From assembly GCA_014607495.2 (NCBI GenBank), contig CP053172.1, positions 9,562,888 through 9,626,887 on the forward strand: a stretch of 64,000 nt of DNA. Reading direction: 5' to 3'. The position numbers and the translations under genes are program-made. The notes under the pieces were generated by a model. The model searched no databases, was not told where the DNA came from, and saw only the letters and a list, made by a program, of their open reading frames with translations. This DNA is from Carposina sasakii (taxonomy: Eukaryota > Arthropoda > Insecta > Lepidoptera > Carposinidae). The stretch's first letter is position 1. Every line of letters begins with the position of its first letter. Shown here piece by piece: positions 1-13,400 of the stretch.

Positions 1-133
1 TCTATTCTATTCTTTCTCAACGCAATAGTACCCAAAATAATGATTTTTGTAATTTTTGTCGGTTTGTCTGTGCGTTTGTGCACGCTAATCTCAGAAACGG
101 CTGAACCGATTTCGATGCAGTTTTATATTGTGA
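1..133 (+). repeat. Interspersed repeat with TTTGTCGGTTTGTCTG core
   Basis: The core recurs at 32035-32150 (+) and, reverse-complemented and diverged, around 13020-13100. In those copies and at 3550-3600, 31605-31640 and 32775-32810 it is linked to a motif of the form CTAGTGGACGCCCGCGAC. The class is unresolved; it may be a SINE or a non-autonomous Helitron-like element. Confidence 0.6.
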
Positions 134-176
134 GTCACAATATAAAACTGCATCGAAATCGGTTCAGCCGTTTCTG
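92..176. repeat. Perfect 85-bp palindrome
   Basis: Two 42-base arms around a single central G at 134 match base for base on reverse complement; I checked every pair. The left arm is the end of a common interspersed repeat that is also present at about 32035-32150. The palindrome stops 4 bp before the hAT element that begins at 181, and its right half is found nowhere else in that orientation. Confidence 0.95.
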
Positions 177-180
177 TGAC

Positions 181-3100
181 TAGAGATGGGCGCCGAGAAT
201 ATTCTCAATCTTCTCGAAGTGGAAACTTCTGAGAAGATTGAGAAATTACCGGTAAGTTTCCGTATCTTCTCATTTTGGTGAGAAGATAAAATATTATTAA
301 AAAATATTACTTTATTCATCAAAGATGCGTTTAAAATTGAAGTAGAATGCATTTTAGGCTACACACAAACATTGCCTACCTGGCGCACGTGCGATCAATA
401 AAGTTTTTATCTTTAGAAGTTTACCGCATGAGATCTTTTGTACGTGGGTTTCTATTGTTCTTCGTAGAATTTTGTTACAGTCTCGTATTCAAGTTTTCTG
501 GGAAACTATTCGACCCTGATTAGTACGAAGCAGCTGTTTTATGACACTATGTGCTCAAACATGTCTTTTACTTCAGTCTGTTATTAGTCTTCTGATAGTC
601 TACTGCTGTGCCGTATGTCTTGAAGGATACTGTTTCGATCACGCTTGTTTATTGGACTCTGATTCTCATTTATACGACGACTTGGCTTGTTAAATTGTTA
701 CTGTGACTGTTATCTGTGATTTGGACTATCAAAACCGGACACTGGTGAATACTTCTTGATTCGTAAGTACTTTTTATTTTATTATTTTAACATATTGCAG
801 ACATTTAGAATATAACATAGAATCCTGTTGGTACCTTTGATTCTTCTTTATTTTGCAATCAATAAATGTTTTATTTTCATTATTTTTGTAAATAATCTGT
901 ACTCATTCTAATAGAGAATAGATTTTATTGTACAAAATATATAGGTATTTATTCTCTCACTGTGACATTAAATACACTACTGCGAATGTAGTCAGAATGG
1001 AAAAACATTTGCAGAAATGTTTGAAATGTCCTGCTAACTTCAAAGCTGAGATATTAGAAACACTGTCGAAACCCAAAAAGAATGCTGATATTGTCAAAAA
1101 ACCGTCAATACCAAGAAGTTTCAGAGTTGATGAAGGACAAAAGGAAAACGTTTCACCAAATGCAAGAGTGCTACACTTATAGTGCCATCAGCAAATCCAC
1201 GAGTGAATCCGTTGGCAAAAGGAGACAAGCATGACTTAGATATGGCTTTATCCAAAGCTATATTTGTCACTGGGTCACCCTTCGTAATGGTGGAACATCC
1301 ACTTTGGATTGAATTCTTTGAAAAACTTCAACCATTGTATACTCTGCCCTCCCGAAAAACATTGTCAATAACATACTTAGACAAGATTCATGGTGACATG
1401 CGGAAAGAGACAATTGAAGATCTCAGCATGCAGAGCTACCTACATCTGCAATGTGATGGTTGGAGCGATGTTCACAATGAGGGTATAATAAACTTCCTAA
1501 TTTCAAAACCAGAGCCAGTATTTGTGAAAAGCTTGGATACTGCCGACAATCGCCACACCAGTGAATATCTAGCTCAGGAAATACTGAAAGTTATGAACGA
1601 ATACGGAAGAGATACATTTTTTGCATTGGTGGGTGATAATGCCAAAAATATACAAAAAGCATTCAAGCTTGTAAAAGATTCTCAACCGCACATAACCTAT
1701 TTGAATTGTGCTGCACACACACTTAACTTATTATGTCATGACATTTTGCGCACAGAAAAATTGAAAATAGCTCTGGACATAGCCATTGAATGCGTTAAGT
1801 CGATAAAAAAAAGCCAAGTTTTAACTTCGATCGACATCGGCGGTAAAGCAAAAACAGGCTGGAGAGACCCTGAAACTGCCATGCAAAACACGCTGGGGTT
1901 CATATTGCATTAGCTTGCAAAGCCTAATAAAAACTAAACTTGCCCTACAAACTTTAGCAGTCCATGAAAAGGCTTCAATGTTACCAACAAACACAAAACA
2001 TAACTTGCTAAACGAAGATTTTTGGGATAAAACAAAACAAATTATTGATATTATAAAACCGGTAACGCAGGTTATTTTTAAACTTGAATCAGACAAGCTA
2101 AATATGCACACTGTTTTTCTGACATTGCGAAATATGAAGTCTGAACTGGAGTTCGCTTTGCTGCAGGTGAGTATGCTGAATGAAGATGAAAAGAATGACA
2201 TTCTCATGGCAACATTCCATCGAATGGCAATGTGTATAAAACCAATACATCTAGCTGCCTACATGTTGGACCCAGCTACGCAAGGATCTGAACTGGATTC
2301 TGAAGAAGAGGTGGTAGCTATGGAATATATTCACACAATCGCAAATCAGCTCAACATAGACATTGCAGAAAATCTTGCAAGCTTTAGAGCGAAAGATGGA
2401 AGATTGTGGGGAAAAGCATTTGTATGGAAAAGTGTGACATCTATGAGCCCAACGACCTGGTGGAAAGGCATTTGCAGCTCCACTTCACTGAGTAAAATCG
2501 CTTTGCGTATTCTTACTGCGCCCTGTACATCAGCTGCTGTTGAGCGCTCTTTCAGTACACATGGGAGGATACATAATAAATTAAGAAACCGCCTTACAGC
2601 TGAAAGAGCCGCCAAAATTGCATACGTTGCATATAACTGGAATTTATTAAACCGTAGTATCACATGTCCGGTTGAAGAAGAAGTGGAAGAAGATGAAGAA
2701 TATTCCGTAAATTCTTCAGACAACGAGTCATCAAATGATGAAATCTCAGTCCTTACCGAGATTCCGTCGCTAGGTGCTTCATTGTCAGTGGTGGCTGGTC
2801 CAAGTGGTATACAGCCGCACATGGAGTTTTTCGATTGCGATAATTTAGATAGTGATTCTGATTGAATTTTGTTAGTTTAATGTAATTTTGTTAATATTTG
2901 ATTTGTTTCTTTATTGAAATTTTAAATAAATGTTTGTAATTTAATATGATACCTCGTTTTATTTATCTTTGCACATTTATATAATTCAGAGGTTTTAATT
3001 ACTGTTTTCATAAGACTGGATTAATTTGTTTAAAACAAATTAATAATACCTTCATATAAAATTACCTAGCCAGATATTTCAAGTACTGAAAACCATAGAC

Positions 3101-3470
3101 ACACATACACCTTTTAAAAACTTCATTCCAATGAAATCTCTCCCCTATCTCTAAACTACATCCCTGCCAAACTGCATCTTCAAATATAACGTAGTTTCTG
3201 CGATTTCGTTATGAGTGTGTTTCACTTACATAAAACTTAACCAATAATCCAGTTTAATAATCGTAAATACGGATACAAGTACACTGAGCTTAGTAAAAAA
3301 CGCACATTTCTTGCATCTTAGACCAATAATATGCAAATACTCCAATGAACAAAAAAATTTAATAGGAACATTTTATCTTCTCACCAAAATGAGAAGATAC
3401 GGAAACTTACCGGGAGGATATCGGAAAGTTTCCACAAAATGGAAAGTTCTCGAGAAGTTGCCCATCTCTA
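181..3470 (+). mobile_element. hAT-superfamily DNA transposon, inactivated
   Basis: The element is bounded by terminal inverted repeats TAGAGATGGGC (181-191) and GCCCATCTCTA (3460-3470). Inner subterminal sequence also matches in reverse orientation: the AGAAGATACGGAAAC motif near 3393 mirrors about 255-280. Flanking octamers are TCTGTGAC and ATTGTGAC, an 8-bp target duplication with two differences, as expected for an old hAT insertion. It carries a broken transposase at 928-2865. It lies upstream of the first visible transferrin exon, so it is probably in an intron of that gene or in its 5' flank. Confidence 0.88.
928..2865 (+). pseudogene. hAT transposase, split by frame changes
   Basis: Three consecutive open segments (928-1182, 1182-1913, 1915-2865) together resemble one hAT transposase. 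The first has a Cys/His cluster like the end of a BED zinc finger (residues about 12-34). The second has the catalytic-core motifs DGWSD and GDNAKN and the CAAHTLNLL helix. The third ends in the hAT dimerisation region (SAAVERSFS, then RNRLTAERA) and an acidic tail. The reading frame changes near 1180 and near 1913, so no full protein is made unless an unseen intron removes the first break. A donor-like GTAAGT near 762 hints at a spliced leader exon. The family assignment is firm; loss of function is inferred. Confidence 0.85.
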
Positions 3471-4477
3471 ATTGTGACAGATCCCACTTAACATAATAGG
3501 CTACTTTTCATCCCGGGAAAATGTTTTTATCCCGGATAATTTTGACATTTTATTTTTCTGCAGTCCACGCGGACTGAGTCGCGGGCGTCCACTAGTAAAT
3601 AAAAAAAGTTGTTAGTTACATAGGTCGGCTTATAAAATTATCCATTTGCGAGGATGATATACTTATCAAAGTATTTGTCTATAAAAACATGAAATAAGTG
3701 ATTTTGATAACCACATTGGATTCGGAAATCGCTGCTAACCACCTCCCAAAAAGGTTTTACAATACCTACCTACTGGGGAGATGCTTCTACTCTGCCGACG
3801 CCACACGACATTCATATTCAACAGCTAATGCTGATCTTCATTTATTGTTTCAGATAAAGTATGCGTTTCCTCCACAAAGACGGCTCTCTGCCAGAGCATG
3901 GACCGGGAGGGACAAGCCATATGTGCAACAGTTGAATCCAGGTATTCCTCTTATACCTAATACACTACTGTATCAAGAGCGTAAATACAGGGCAACAAAA
4001 CTGCAAAATGTCCCCAGCCTGAAGGGGAATCTCAATACCCAAGGTTATTCCTGCCGATGTATTTCCCGAGCACTACAACATTGGTCTCTTCAAAGCTAGA
4101 ATGAATAGGCACTTTCTACGCAAACATGTACCACTTTAAGCCGCATCTTGCTTAACATCAGGCACGATGGCGGTCAAATGTTTGCCTATCTAATTGTAAA
4201 AAAAATAAAAATTATTTACGGGGACATCCCGACATTTTCAGACGTGAGAAGTCCACTGCTAAACATAGGCCTCTCCGGAACAACGGCATCCAATTAAATA
4301 ATACCGAGTCACTGCACGGTTCATCTTTTTCTGTCGTGTCAAATATAAGTACTTACTTAGGACGTATTTTTGTCGGTTTTGTCGCCTTTATATCCCTACA
4401 TTTTGTAGTTCTGTGGGTAATTAGCAGACAGATGGTTTTCTTATTTATTAACATGAATTTTTCTTCTTCATCCACAG
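3471..4477. other. Non-coding stretch with repeat debris
   Basis: The repeat linked to CTAGTGGACGCC lies in reverse around 3490-3600. The rest has no convincing host exon. A 133-codon open frame at 3698-4099 has no recognisable domain, and its end overlaps a LINE remnant in another frame. Confidence 0.5.
4000..4139 (+). pseudogene. LINE reverse-transcriptase 3'-end remnant
   Basis: One frame reads VFPEHYNIGLFKARMNRHFL shortly before a stop at 4137-4139. This pattern (FP..Y.I..FK.R.N..L) is typical of the last residues of lepidopteran non-LTR retrotransposon ORF2 proteins. The upstream frame is shifted, so only the tail is recognisable. Confidence 0.45.
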
Positions 4478-7400
4478 TGTGGACTGCGCTCTCCAACTGT
4501 CCCGTGGCGCCATAGATTTTGGTGTATTCACCGAAGAAGAGATCCTTCTTCTGGCGCAACAGCAACCGAACGACAACCGCGTGGTGGCTACCATCAGGGA
4601 CGTCAACCATGATGGTATTTACTATTTATATAATATGTTGGACACACCTATTCCATCACAAATAAAGCTTTGATTTCCTAGGAGCAGTGCCGTTTTTTTA
4701 ATGGTCGTACGGTGGCCGCTATTTAACGAGCACGGCTATCCAAGGAAACTTAACGTCCAATAATTATAATTGCTGTACTAAATATCAAATTGACGCAATA
4801 TTGTAACTATTTATAAAACGGTCAAATTAATATCACCATGATAACTTTTCCTTCAAAAGGAAGCCAGCTTTAAACTGTATAAATCTTTTTTCTTCATTCA
4901 TGTCCTCATTCCCAGCTCCATACGCTTTCGAAGCGGTGGCAGTGGTCCCCACATCCCACGTGAACGGCTTCGAGGGTCTTCGAGGAGGGAAATACTGCCA
5001 TCCAGGTATCGACGTGACCGAAGTCAGGTGGTCCAACAGGGTGCTGAAGACCTTGGAACGATTGGTGAGTTGTTTCACAGACATAAAATAGGTAGCTGCT
5101 GTGCGGTTGTGGAGGGAGATATCCGTGTCATGCGTTTTTCATTCGACTGCGTCAGAAAGTAGATTATGTTTTTCAACTGTATGTAAGTTTGTATGTAGGT
5201 GTGTGTATTTCGTTGGCACGCTCTACAGCCTATACGGCTTGTCGCTGAGCTTCATTATAGGTATTCGTCAATAGTCGTGAGAGTATGATAGAAATGGAAA
5301 CAGCTCCGATATACAGGCAGATTTTTTGCGCCGAGATATGTTTTCAATTTTAAGCAATTCCATTAATTTTCCAGGCTGCAAGCACTGACCGTTGCCCTGG
5401 CGTCGATCCCCAATGGAAGACGGCTGAGGAAGTCGAGATTGAGACTCTAAACGGATTCTTCTCTGCCGCTTGCCGTCCAGGAAAATGGAGCGCGAACACC
5501 ACTGTAGATGCCAGCCTTAGTAAGTTAACTACAGCCTGCTTCAATAACAAGATCAGCCCATGTACGAGGTATATCTAATGCAAAACATACATAGATATAC
5601 CTAAACATGTCTGTTCACTATGTAGATTCTACAGCCATATGTAAGGTAGGGCCAGATGTAAAAATTTGTGACAACCCGTCAAAAGCTTGTTGAGCCACGG
5701 GATTATCGTGATAATAAAAGATGGTATTAGTATCATCGCATGAGAGGACACCGCTCAGTTCCTTAGTCGACTCTTAAAATATGTAAGGAAGGAGATGCAG
5801 CTGATGTATTCTAATGAAGCCCAGCACGAGAAACACTTAACACAATAACGAATTGCAAATCATACAGTCATACCCTTAGCGTGACTCCATTCTTTTTGGA
5901 AATTCTATATCTTTTTTAGAATCCCGCTACTCCAATCTCTGCAGCCTTTGCGGTGAGACCAATAGTACATGCAACGGATACACCATAAACATGGGCGTGG
6001 AAGTATCTGGAGCCAGTAACAGTAACCGCCACATCCAGGCGCTGGAGTGCCTGCGCAGAAACGGCAATGGATCTGTTGCTTTGGCTGCGTGGCAGCATGT
6101 TCGGGAATTCTTTAATGTGAGTACTTATTATCGACTAAGTAGCATTTTAGTATTACAAATGAGATATATGGTGCAGCAAAAGAAGCATGTCCATGTCAAA
6201 TGTTTGTCATTGTTTATTTTTCAAGATTGATAAATATTCCTGAGTTGTTTAGAAATTCTCCATACAGCCCGGAAAAATAAACGTGTGATTTTCAGTCACA
6301 AATTCTTTAGAATAAGTACATTACTCGTATGTGGCCTATTTTCATAGCTTCTCGCTTGACATACCAATTCATTTTGTTAGACTTTGTTACCTGTATATGA
6401 TTAGTTTCTTCACCCGTGACATCTTCAAGACTATAACGAAACCTGTTTACCATTGACAGATTCGTAACCCTGAGCTAGCTACCTCATTCGCCCTACTCTG
6501 CGAAGACGGTACAGTGCGGCCCCTGACCTCTGAGGTCCTCAGTAACGTGACCTCCCCATGCGCCCTCGTCAGACAACCCTGGGGAGCTATTGTAGCTTCC
6601 ACGTAAGTAAAAGCAATTTTTTAAAAGGCTTTGAATGTTTTCTATAATTGGTCAAAGGTCCCCTGACCAGCAGAGCAGAGCAGAGGTGGACTATCACAAG
6701 GAGGCTTGGACCATAAGCCCAACATGCTAGCTAGTCCCATGCAGGTAGGTTTTTCGATAGAATCTCGATTAGGTTGGCTTGACCTCCAAAAAATGGTGTG
6801 TTGTGTCATCCAGATGATGGGCAACCGGATGAACAAGATGTCCCATCATTACATTCCATTAAATTTTCGTTACTTGTAGCATAGATGAATAAGATGATCA
6901 TGACCATCTTAGCCGCGTGGTGCCGGCAGAGTAGAGTTTGTACCACCCCTGCATGCCCATGGGTACGTACGAGGCGTTTAAGGGTTTCCGGGAGGTGGGC
7001 AGCAGCGCCTCCCGTAATGACATCATAGTCCGAAAATCACACTGTGGTCACCAACCCGCCTGTCCAGCGTGGTGACTTTGGGCAAAACCCCCCTGTGGCA
7101 GTAGCCTTGTGGCGTGCCCTGGGGAAGGCTTACGTCCAGCAGTGTACTGCAATAGGCTGAAGAAGAAGAAGAAAACCATCTTATTCCTCTATGGTAAGAG
7201 TTAAGCATGAAACTGAAACTCATATGAGATTAGGTCAGTTTACACTGCTATGCTCCCAAAAATGGGGTAACTAGAACTGCAGGATCGAGAAGGAGATCAC
7301 GTTTATCTCAGCATAGCGGGGTCAGATGTGATAGTCATATAATTTTTATTTCTCAGTGCTCAGGCATCTGCCGTCCAAGCAAGCGTCCGCACCTGGTGGC

Positions 7401-10400
7401 CGGCTGGCACCAACCCTGGAGGCAGCACCTGGCAGTCCACCGTCTTCTCGGGCATCATCGGAGGAAGCAACCCACGAGTCGTCTACGCTGATACCATCCT
7501 GTCGCCGGCCAATTTTACTTCTTCGAGTAAGTAATTGTATATACTTCTACAGACCAGCTAAATCTTGATGGAATTTTGGTAATTGTGTGAAAATCTAGAG
7601 ATTTGATTAAAAAAATTTAAACATGACAACAGTACGATGAGAAATACAAGATTGGTCCAATTTGTAGGCCACAAAAAAGGAAAGCTACTCATAGGTGCCC
7701 TCTCTAAAGGGGCCAAACAGTCTCGTACCAACAAAGAGCTCTCTTTTCAACTGGATCCTGCAAAAACAAGGGGTTTTCCACCATGCAATCCGCTATGCAA
7801 AAGAAAATAAGTAATCAGAAACATTGTCTCCAGTCCGTACAATCAGCAGCATCGACGCCACCACATCCTGCGTGCCCGTAGCCCGCTGGTGCACTCTCTC
7901 CACCGCTGAGCACACCAAGTGCACCTGGGTCCGCTCCGCCGCCTACACCCTGGGCATCCAGCCCATCATCTCCTGCCAGCAACGTAGCAGCATCTTCGAA
8001 TGCTTACGAGACATTAGGGACGACCGCGCTGACTTCATCGCTTCCGACTCCAACTATGGATATTTGGCTAGACAGTAAGTTTTAATTTATTTATTTATAA
8101 TTCTTTATACATTCCAAAACTTAAAATTAGATACACATTCCACAAAACTGCTTGCGCCGTTTGACTGTGAGATCAGTGATTAAAATTAAATAAGTACTAC
8201 TATCTAGAGTGCGTTTCCCTAATGACTAGGGATTTGCAGGCGTAGCATACCTATATATAGCATATATATATATAGTATTAAATTCATCCGTGATTTAAAA
8301 AGGAGTGCAAAGCATTTAACAACGCACGAGACCGAATAAAATTGCATGGGAGCAAAAGCTTTACAGCAACGCGTCTTCCTTCGGCAAAAGCCCTTGAAAT
8401 TACATTTTACGCCAAATACGTACGTACCTAGTTAAATTTACATGAGACTAATCTAAACCACGCTCCTGGATTCGAATACCGATATACCTACATTTTTCAT
8501 ATGCCGTTGCTTACCTGCGACATACAGGGTGTTTTTTCGTTGCCACCCTTAACGAAGGGTACGTACCTACTCTATACATCAAATTAAGTAAGTTTATGTC
8601 AAAAAAATGCTGTGAATCTATGAAAAAAAAATTGACTTTTTTTTTTATTACTTGATCGAGCGAAATTTATAGTGTCCAGTGTTTATGCTAGTTTTTTCAT
8701 AGACATATGTGAATTGTTTCTCGTGAAAAAATCTTGCTATACGCGTCAATGTGCATTTATGCAGAAAAACGCAGTCTATTTACTCCACTTTGGACCCTAA
8801 TATTTTGAAAACCAGACACTTCCCAGGTATGCTTCCATGGAGAAAAATGATCGGGATTATGAGGAGATTCCGTAGTTTTCGAGAACGTTGACGACCAAAA
8901 ATCAACCTGTATAAGACCTTAGAGCCATACGGATAGGGCTAGATTGAATTTTACCATACCCGAATCTAACCATCTCTCTATACAGGCACTACAACCTATC
9001 GCCCGTGAAGCTGGTACAGAACTCCCGAAGCTATGCCACCTCCTTCTCAAGAGTGGCAGCGCTAGTCAAGAACTCGGCAGCTGAAACTAACATCACCAGG
9101 TTTGAGAACCTGCGTGGTAAGGTTGCTTGCTTCCCCGAGTTTGGGGGCATTGGTAAGGATCTTGCCCGTACTTCATTACATAGGTATACCTACTGCTTTA
9201 TAAGAGCTGCAATGTAATTCTGTAATGTATTGGATTGGATCAATCGTCACTATATTCTGAAGTTGCACTTCTTTCCATATAGCAGAGTTATTCTTTAATA
9301 CATTGGACTGTATCAGTCCTCATTATAATATACATATTATTATTCCGAAGTTGACACACAGGAGTTCGTATACCCTCGCTTCCGACATGATCACGAACAG
9401 ACAAGCTACAGTCGCGATGAGAAGTCATGTGGTCATTAGCAGAGTACCTAACACATAGCGTCAGGATCGCAAGTACCTGCTGGATGCAGGCCGCTTGCAA
9501 CCGGTCCTAGTGGAGCTCATTAAAGGAGGCCTATGTCCAGCAGTGGACTTCTTATGGCTGACATAGGATATAGGAGCCCCGGACCTTCTAGCGCGACAGC
9601 ACACCACATATATCACCACACCAACTAGGCGAAAACCAGTTACACCTTACAAACATGGCCGTGTTCCCTAGAACGGGGTAGCCAGAACTGCAAGAGGAGA
9701 ACCTACAGTTACATTCAGCATAGCAGGTTCAGATCACCTAAGACATATCTTTTTCCACAGCGTTCGTAGCCTTCGTCCGCACAGCGCACGAGCGCGGCAT
9801 CATCAGCGCATCGGAGTGCGACTACACGCGCGCCGTCGGTGAATTCTTCGGTGGTGCGTGCGCGCCGGGCGCTGTCGACGCTTCACATGCGCTTTCACAG
9901 TCGGTAAGTCGTCTCGTCTTCAGCCTATTGCAGTCCACTACTAGACGTAGGCCTCCCCCAGAGCACGCCAAAAGGCTACTGCCACAAGCGGGTTTTGCCC
10001 ATGGTCACCACGCTGCGCAGGCGGGTTGGTGACCGCAGTATGATTTTTTATTTCGGTATCTAAAAACAATCTAGCGAAGCTATAAGAAAGAGAGGTAAAG
10101 TCCTGTGCTGATGCGGGGCTTCACTAGAATACATCAGCGGCATGTCGTAAGAATCGACTACGGAGCTCGGGCTTTCTAGGCAATAAGCTAGCAATTTTTA
10201 ACTGATCATTTACATATGTCTTCGCCATGCTAAGCGTGGCTATGGAATCTGCTTTATGATGCTGTGGTTCTGGCTGTCCCATTTCGGGATCAGCCACGTG
10301 AATATGTATTTATGTATACGCCGCGCCCACTAGCCCGTCCATTCACCGACCATGCACATAGCGTTACACGGATATGCGCGGTTGTCCTGCTTACCAACGA

Positions 10401-13400
10401 ACAAGACTCTGGCAGAAAACCCAGCAACCCGCATTGGACCAGCGTGGAAGGCCCATGGTTCAATCCCTCCTATGATGGTGCAACCGCAGGGTATGATCTG
10501 GGGGTGGGGAGGCCTTTGCCCAGCAATGGGGACGCAACACTACAAGCTAATAAAAATGAGGATTATAGATAATGATTAAGAAATGACAATTCACAGTAGC
10601 GAGACTTGATAACGAACGCTAGAGCACATAATATCAGCATCAAACATGCAGCGCCAAGATCAATTTACTTACTCGTAACGCTATCTTTCTTGTTTCCAGC
10701 CCTTCAATGCCAGCGAGCTATGCACCTCTTGCAGGGTCAGCAGCACCAACAATAGTTGTAAGTATACACTCATTAAGTGGGTTGGGTGGTGGTACATAAT
10801 ATTAATTACCTTAGCCTATGATACCAGCATGAGAACTTCTTCTCTCACTCATTGAGAAGCATATAACATAATAGAAATAAGACAAATCAATGACGCGCGA
10901 TGTGTCCGCTTCGCTCGCTTTTATAGAGAAAATCGGTATGACGTCATATTTTAGCCATAGATGGTAGACATAATATTGTCTGTTTCCCTTACTTGGCATC
11001 CTAACCATCTAAATGAAATGAAACCTAGCGATTTTCTGGCTCTGCATGTAATGGTAAATATTCGGACGTTCATATCCTAATTCTACATTTCTGAGCTTTG
11101 GCCACCTTTTTGTAAGGATGCAGCCGTATAACTGTACCTACACACGAGTAGTTACCTACATAGACAAGAGTTCTGCAAACGAGTTTCCTTCAATAAGTAT
11201 TTGTTTTCCAGTCACCTGCGCCTGGGACTACGCGAACAATATGTACTTCGGTAACAACGGATCCGTGGCTTGCATAGCTGACCCTGCCACCGATGTGGCT
11301 TTCCTACAAACGCAGAATCTTGCTGGTAAGTTGTCTGTGATTTTAAGTTACTGTGTGTGTTATAAATAGAGTACGTTTGGTGAAACGCACTCTAGTACCT
11401 ACTCCATCGGGGCCTACACTCTCCACTTGCCTACCTTCGAAAAAATGATCACGATGCATACAGTTCCGCCCCCTTATTACCGAACTAGCAAAAGCAAAGC
11501 GGCGAAAATTGGACAAAAATCGCGAATCGCTTGTCAAATTCGTATTACGTAAAATGAATTTCAAAGGAACTTTGACATTTCAAGGGGAATATTGTACTAT
11601 TTTCGCTATCGCTTTGCTTCGGCTTTGCTATTGCAAATTAGAGGGGAATATTGTACAATTTTCGCTATCGCTTTGCTTCGGCTTTGTTATTGCAGAAGCC
11701 AGTGCAAGCACGAATCTCTCGATAGTCCGTCGTCCAACTGTCATACGAGTATCTCATAGATTTTGCTTGGGAGCCGAATGAGTCGATAGCATTACGGCGC
11801 GTAAAAAGGTTCGTGCTTAGCCTAAAGATCCTTAGGCATGCAATACGACATAGCTACTACTCCGAAACCACACTCATGCAAATGACCGTACATACATAAA
11901 CCAGACGTGACTAGCGGCAGCCCACGACTTCGTCCGCGTGAGAGAGCATTACATACACCCGTAGGCGCGTCCCAGTTATATACAGGATGTTTGTGACAGC
12001 CAGGCAAATAACGATAGCATGACTTCAGACCATGATTCTAAGGCGAAAAACACAAAAAGTTTACAGTAATGTGTAGTGTGTGTTGTCTTAGCAAATAAAG
12101 ATTTGTCTATTGTCTATAAAAGAAATTCGCAGGAACATTCCAAAATTTTCCGACATTTTTTTTCATATAAAAAAATGCCTAGTTTAGTTCGTTTAATTAG
12201 ACCTTAGATAATGACTTAAAGATAAAATTTCAACCAAAAGATAATTTTTAAAAATATGTTGCCCTTAAAAAAAGTTCAAATAACTGATCAACCGTAATGG
12301 AGAGTCACAAGTGATTCAGAAAACAGCAATGTTTCACACAATAACCGATAAGCCCATTTAATTAGCCACATGATCGCCCAATACAATTGGTGCCGAGATA
12401 ATCACATCAAAAATACATTTCCTGCGAGTAATAACACTGTCGTATAACTCGACACAATGGTTCTTGTTCAGAATTTCAGTATTTGCCTGGCTGTCACCCA
12501 CACTCTGTATATAAATCTTCCTCTTAAATAAAAACGCAACAAAATCCGTTGCGAGGTTTTAAAGATCTGAGCATAGGTACATAGGGTAAGAGAGCGGGAA
12601 GCAACTGTATTTTATAATATGTATTGATGAATGATGATACAGTATGGGTATTTAATAACTTATGTATAACAATGCTCTTTGCAGCGCAAATGGCCGCTCT
12701 AAACGTCAATGCATCAAACTACCGCGTGTTGTGTCGCAACAATACACTGGCAGCATTCTCCGGAATCAACATCGATGACAACTGCTTGCTGGCTTATGTG
12801 GTCGATGCGGAAGTTGTCACTAGAAGGTATAAGACGAATTCTATGGAAATTCTTGATATATACGCTTAAGTGCGTCTTCTTGGTCTTTAGACTACTTTTT
12901 TGCGTGCCAAAACCATTGAACTGATTTAAATTAAAAGTTCACAGGTAGTCTAGACCCTGAAAAAGGCCATAAATTATTTTCAAAGCTAGTATTTTCTACT
13001 AGTGGACGCCCGCGACTCCGTCAGACAAACCGACAGACAGACAAAAATTCCAAAAATCATTCTTTTGGGTACTATTTGCGTTGATAAAGGTATTTATTCT
13101 ATAATATTTATACAGGCAGCGGTCTATTACATTTTTATTATACAGGGTGTAACAAAAGGGGTATTTTAAGCGAAAAGCTATGTAAATAGCCCACTATTAG
13201 AGAACCTATTTCCAAAATTTCAGACTCAAATTCACATTTTTATTATTCCAGATAGTATGGAGAATTCCGAAACAACTCAGGAATGTCCATAGAATCTTGA
13301 AAAACAAAAATGTGATTTCGAGTCTCAAATTTTGGAAATAGGATCTCTATAGGGGGCAATTTACATAGCTTTTCGCTTAACTTACCCTTTCTGTTACATC

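Noticed and set aside
3698..4099. A host exon or gene of 133 codons
   Set aside because: There is no domain, no phase match to the transferrin exons, and LINE remnant sequence in its last part.
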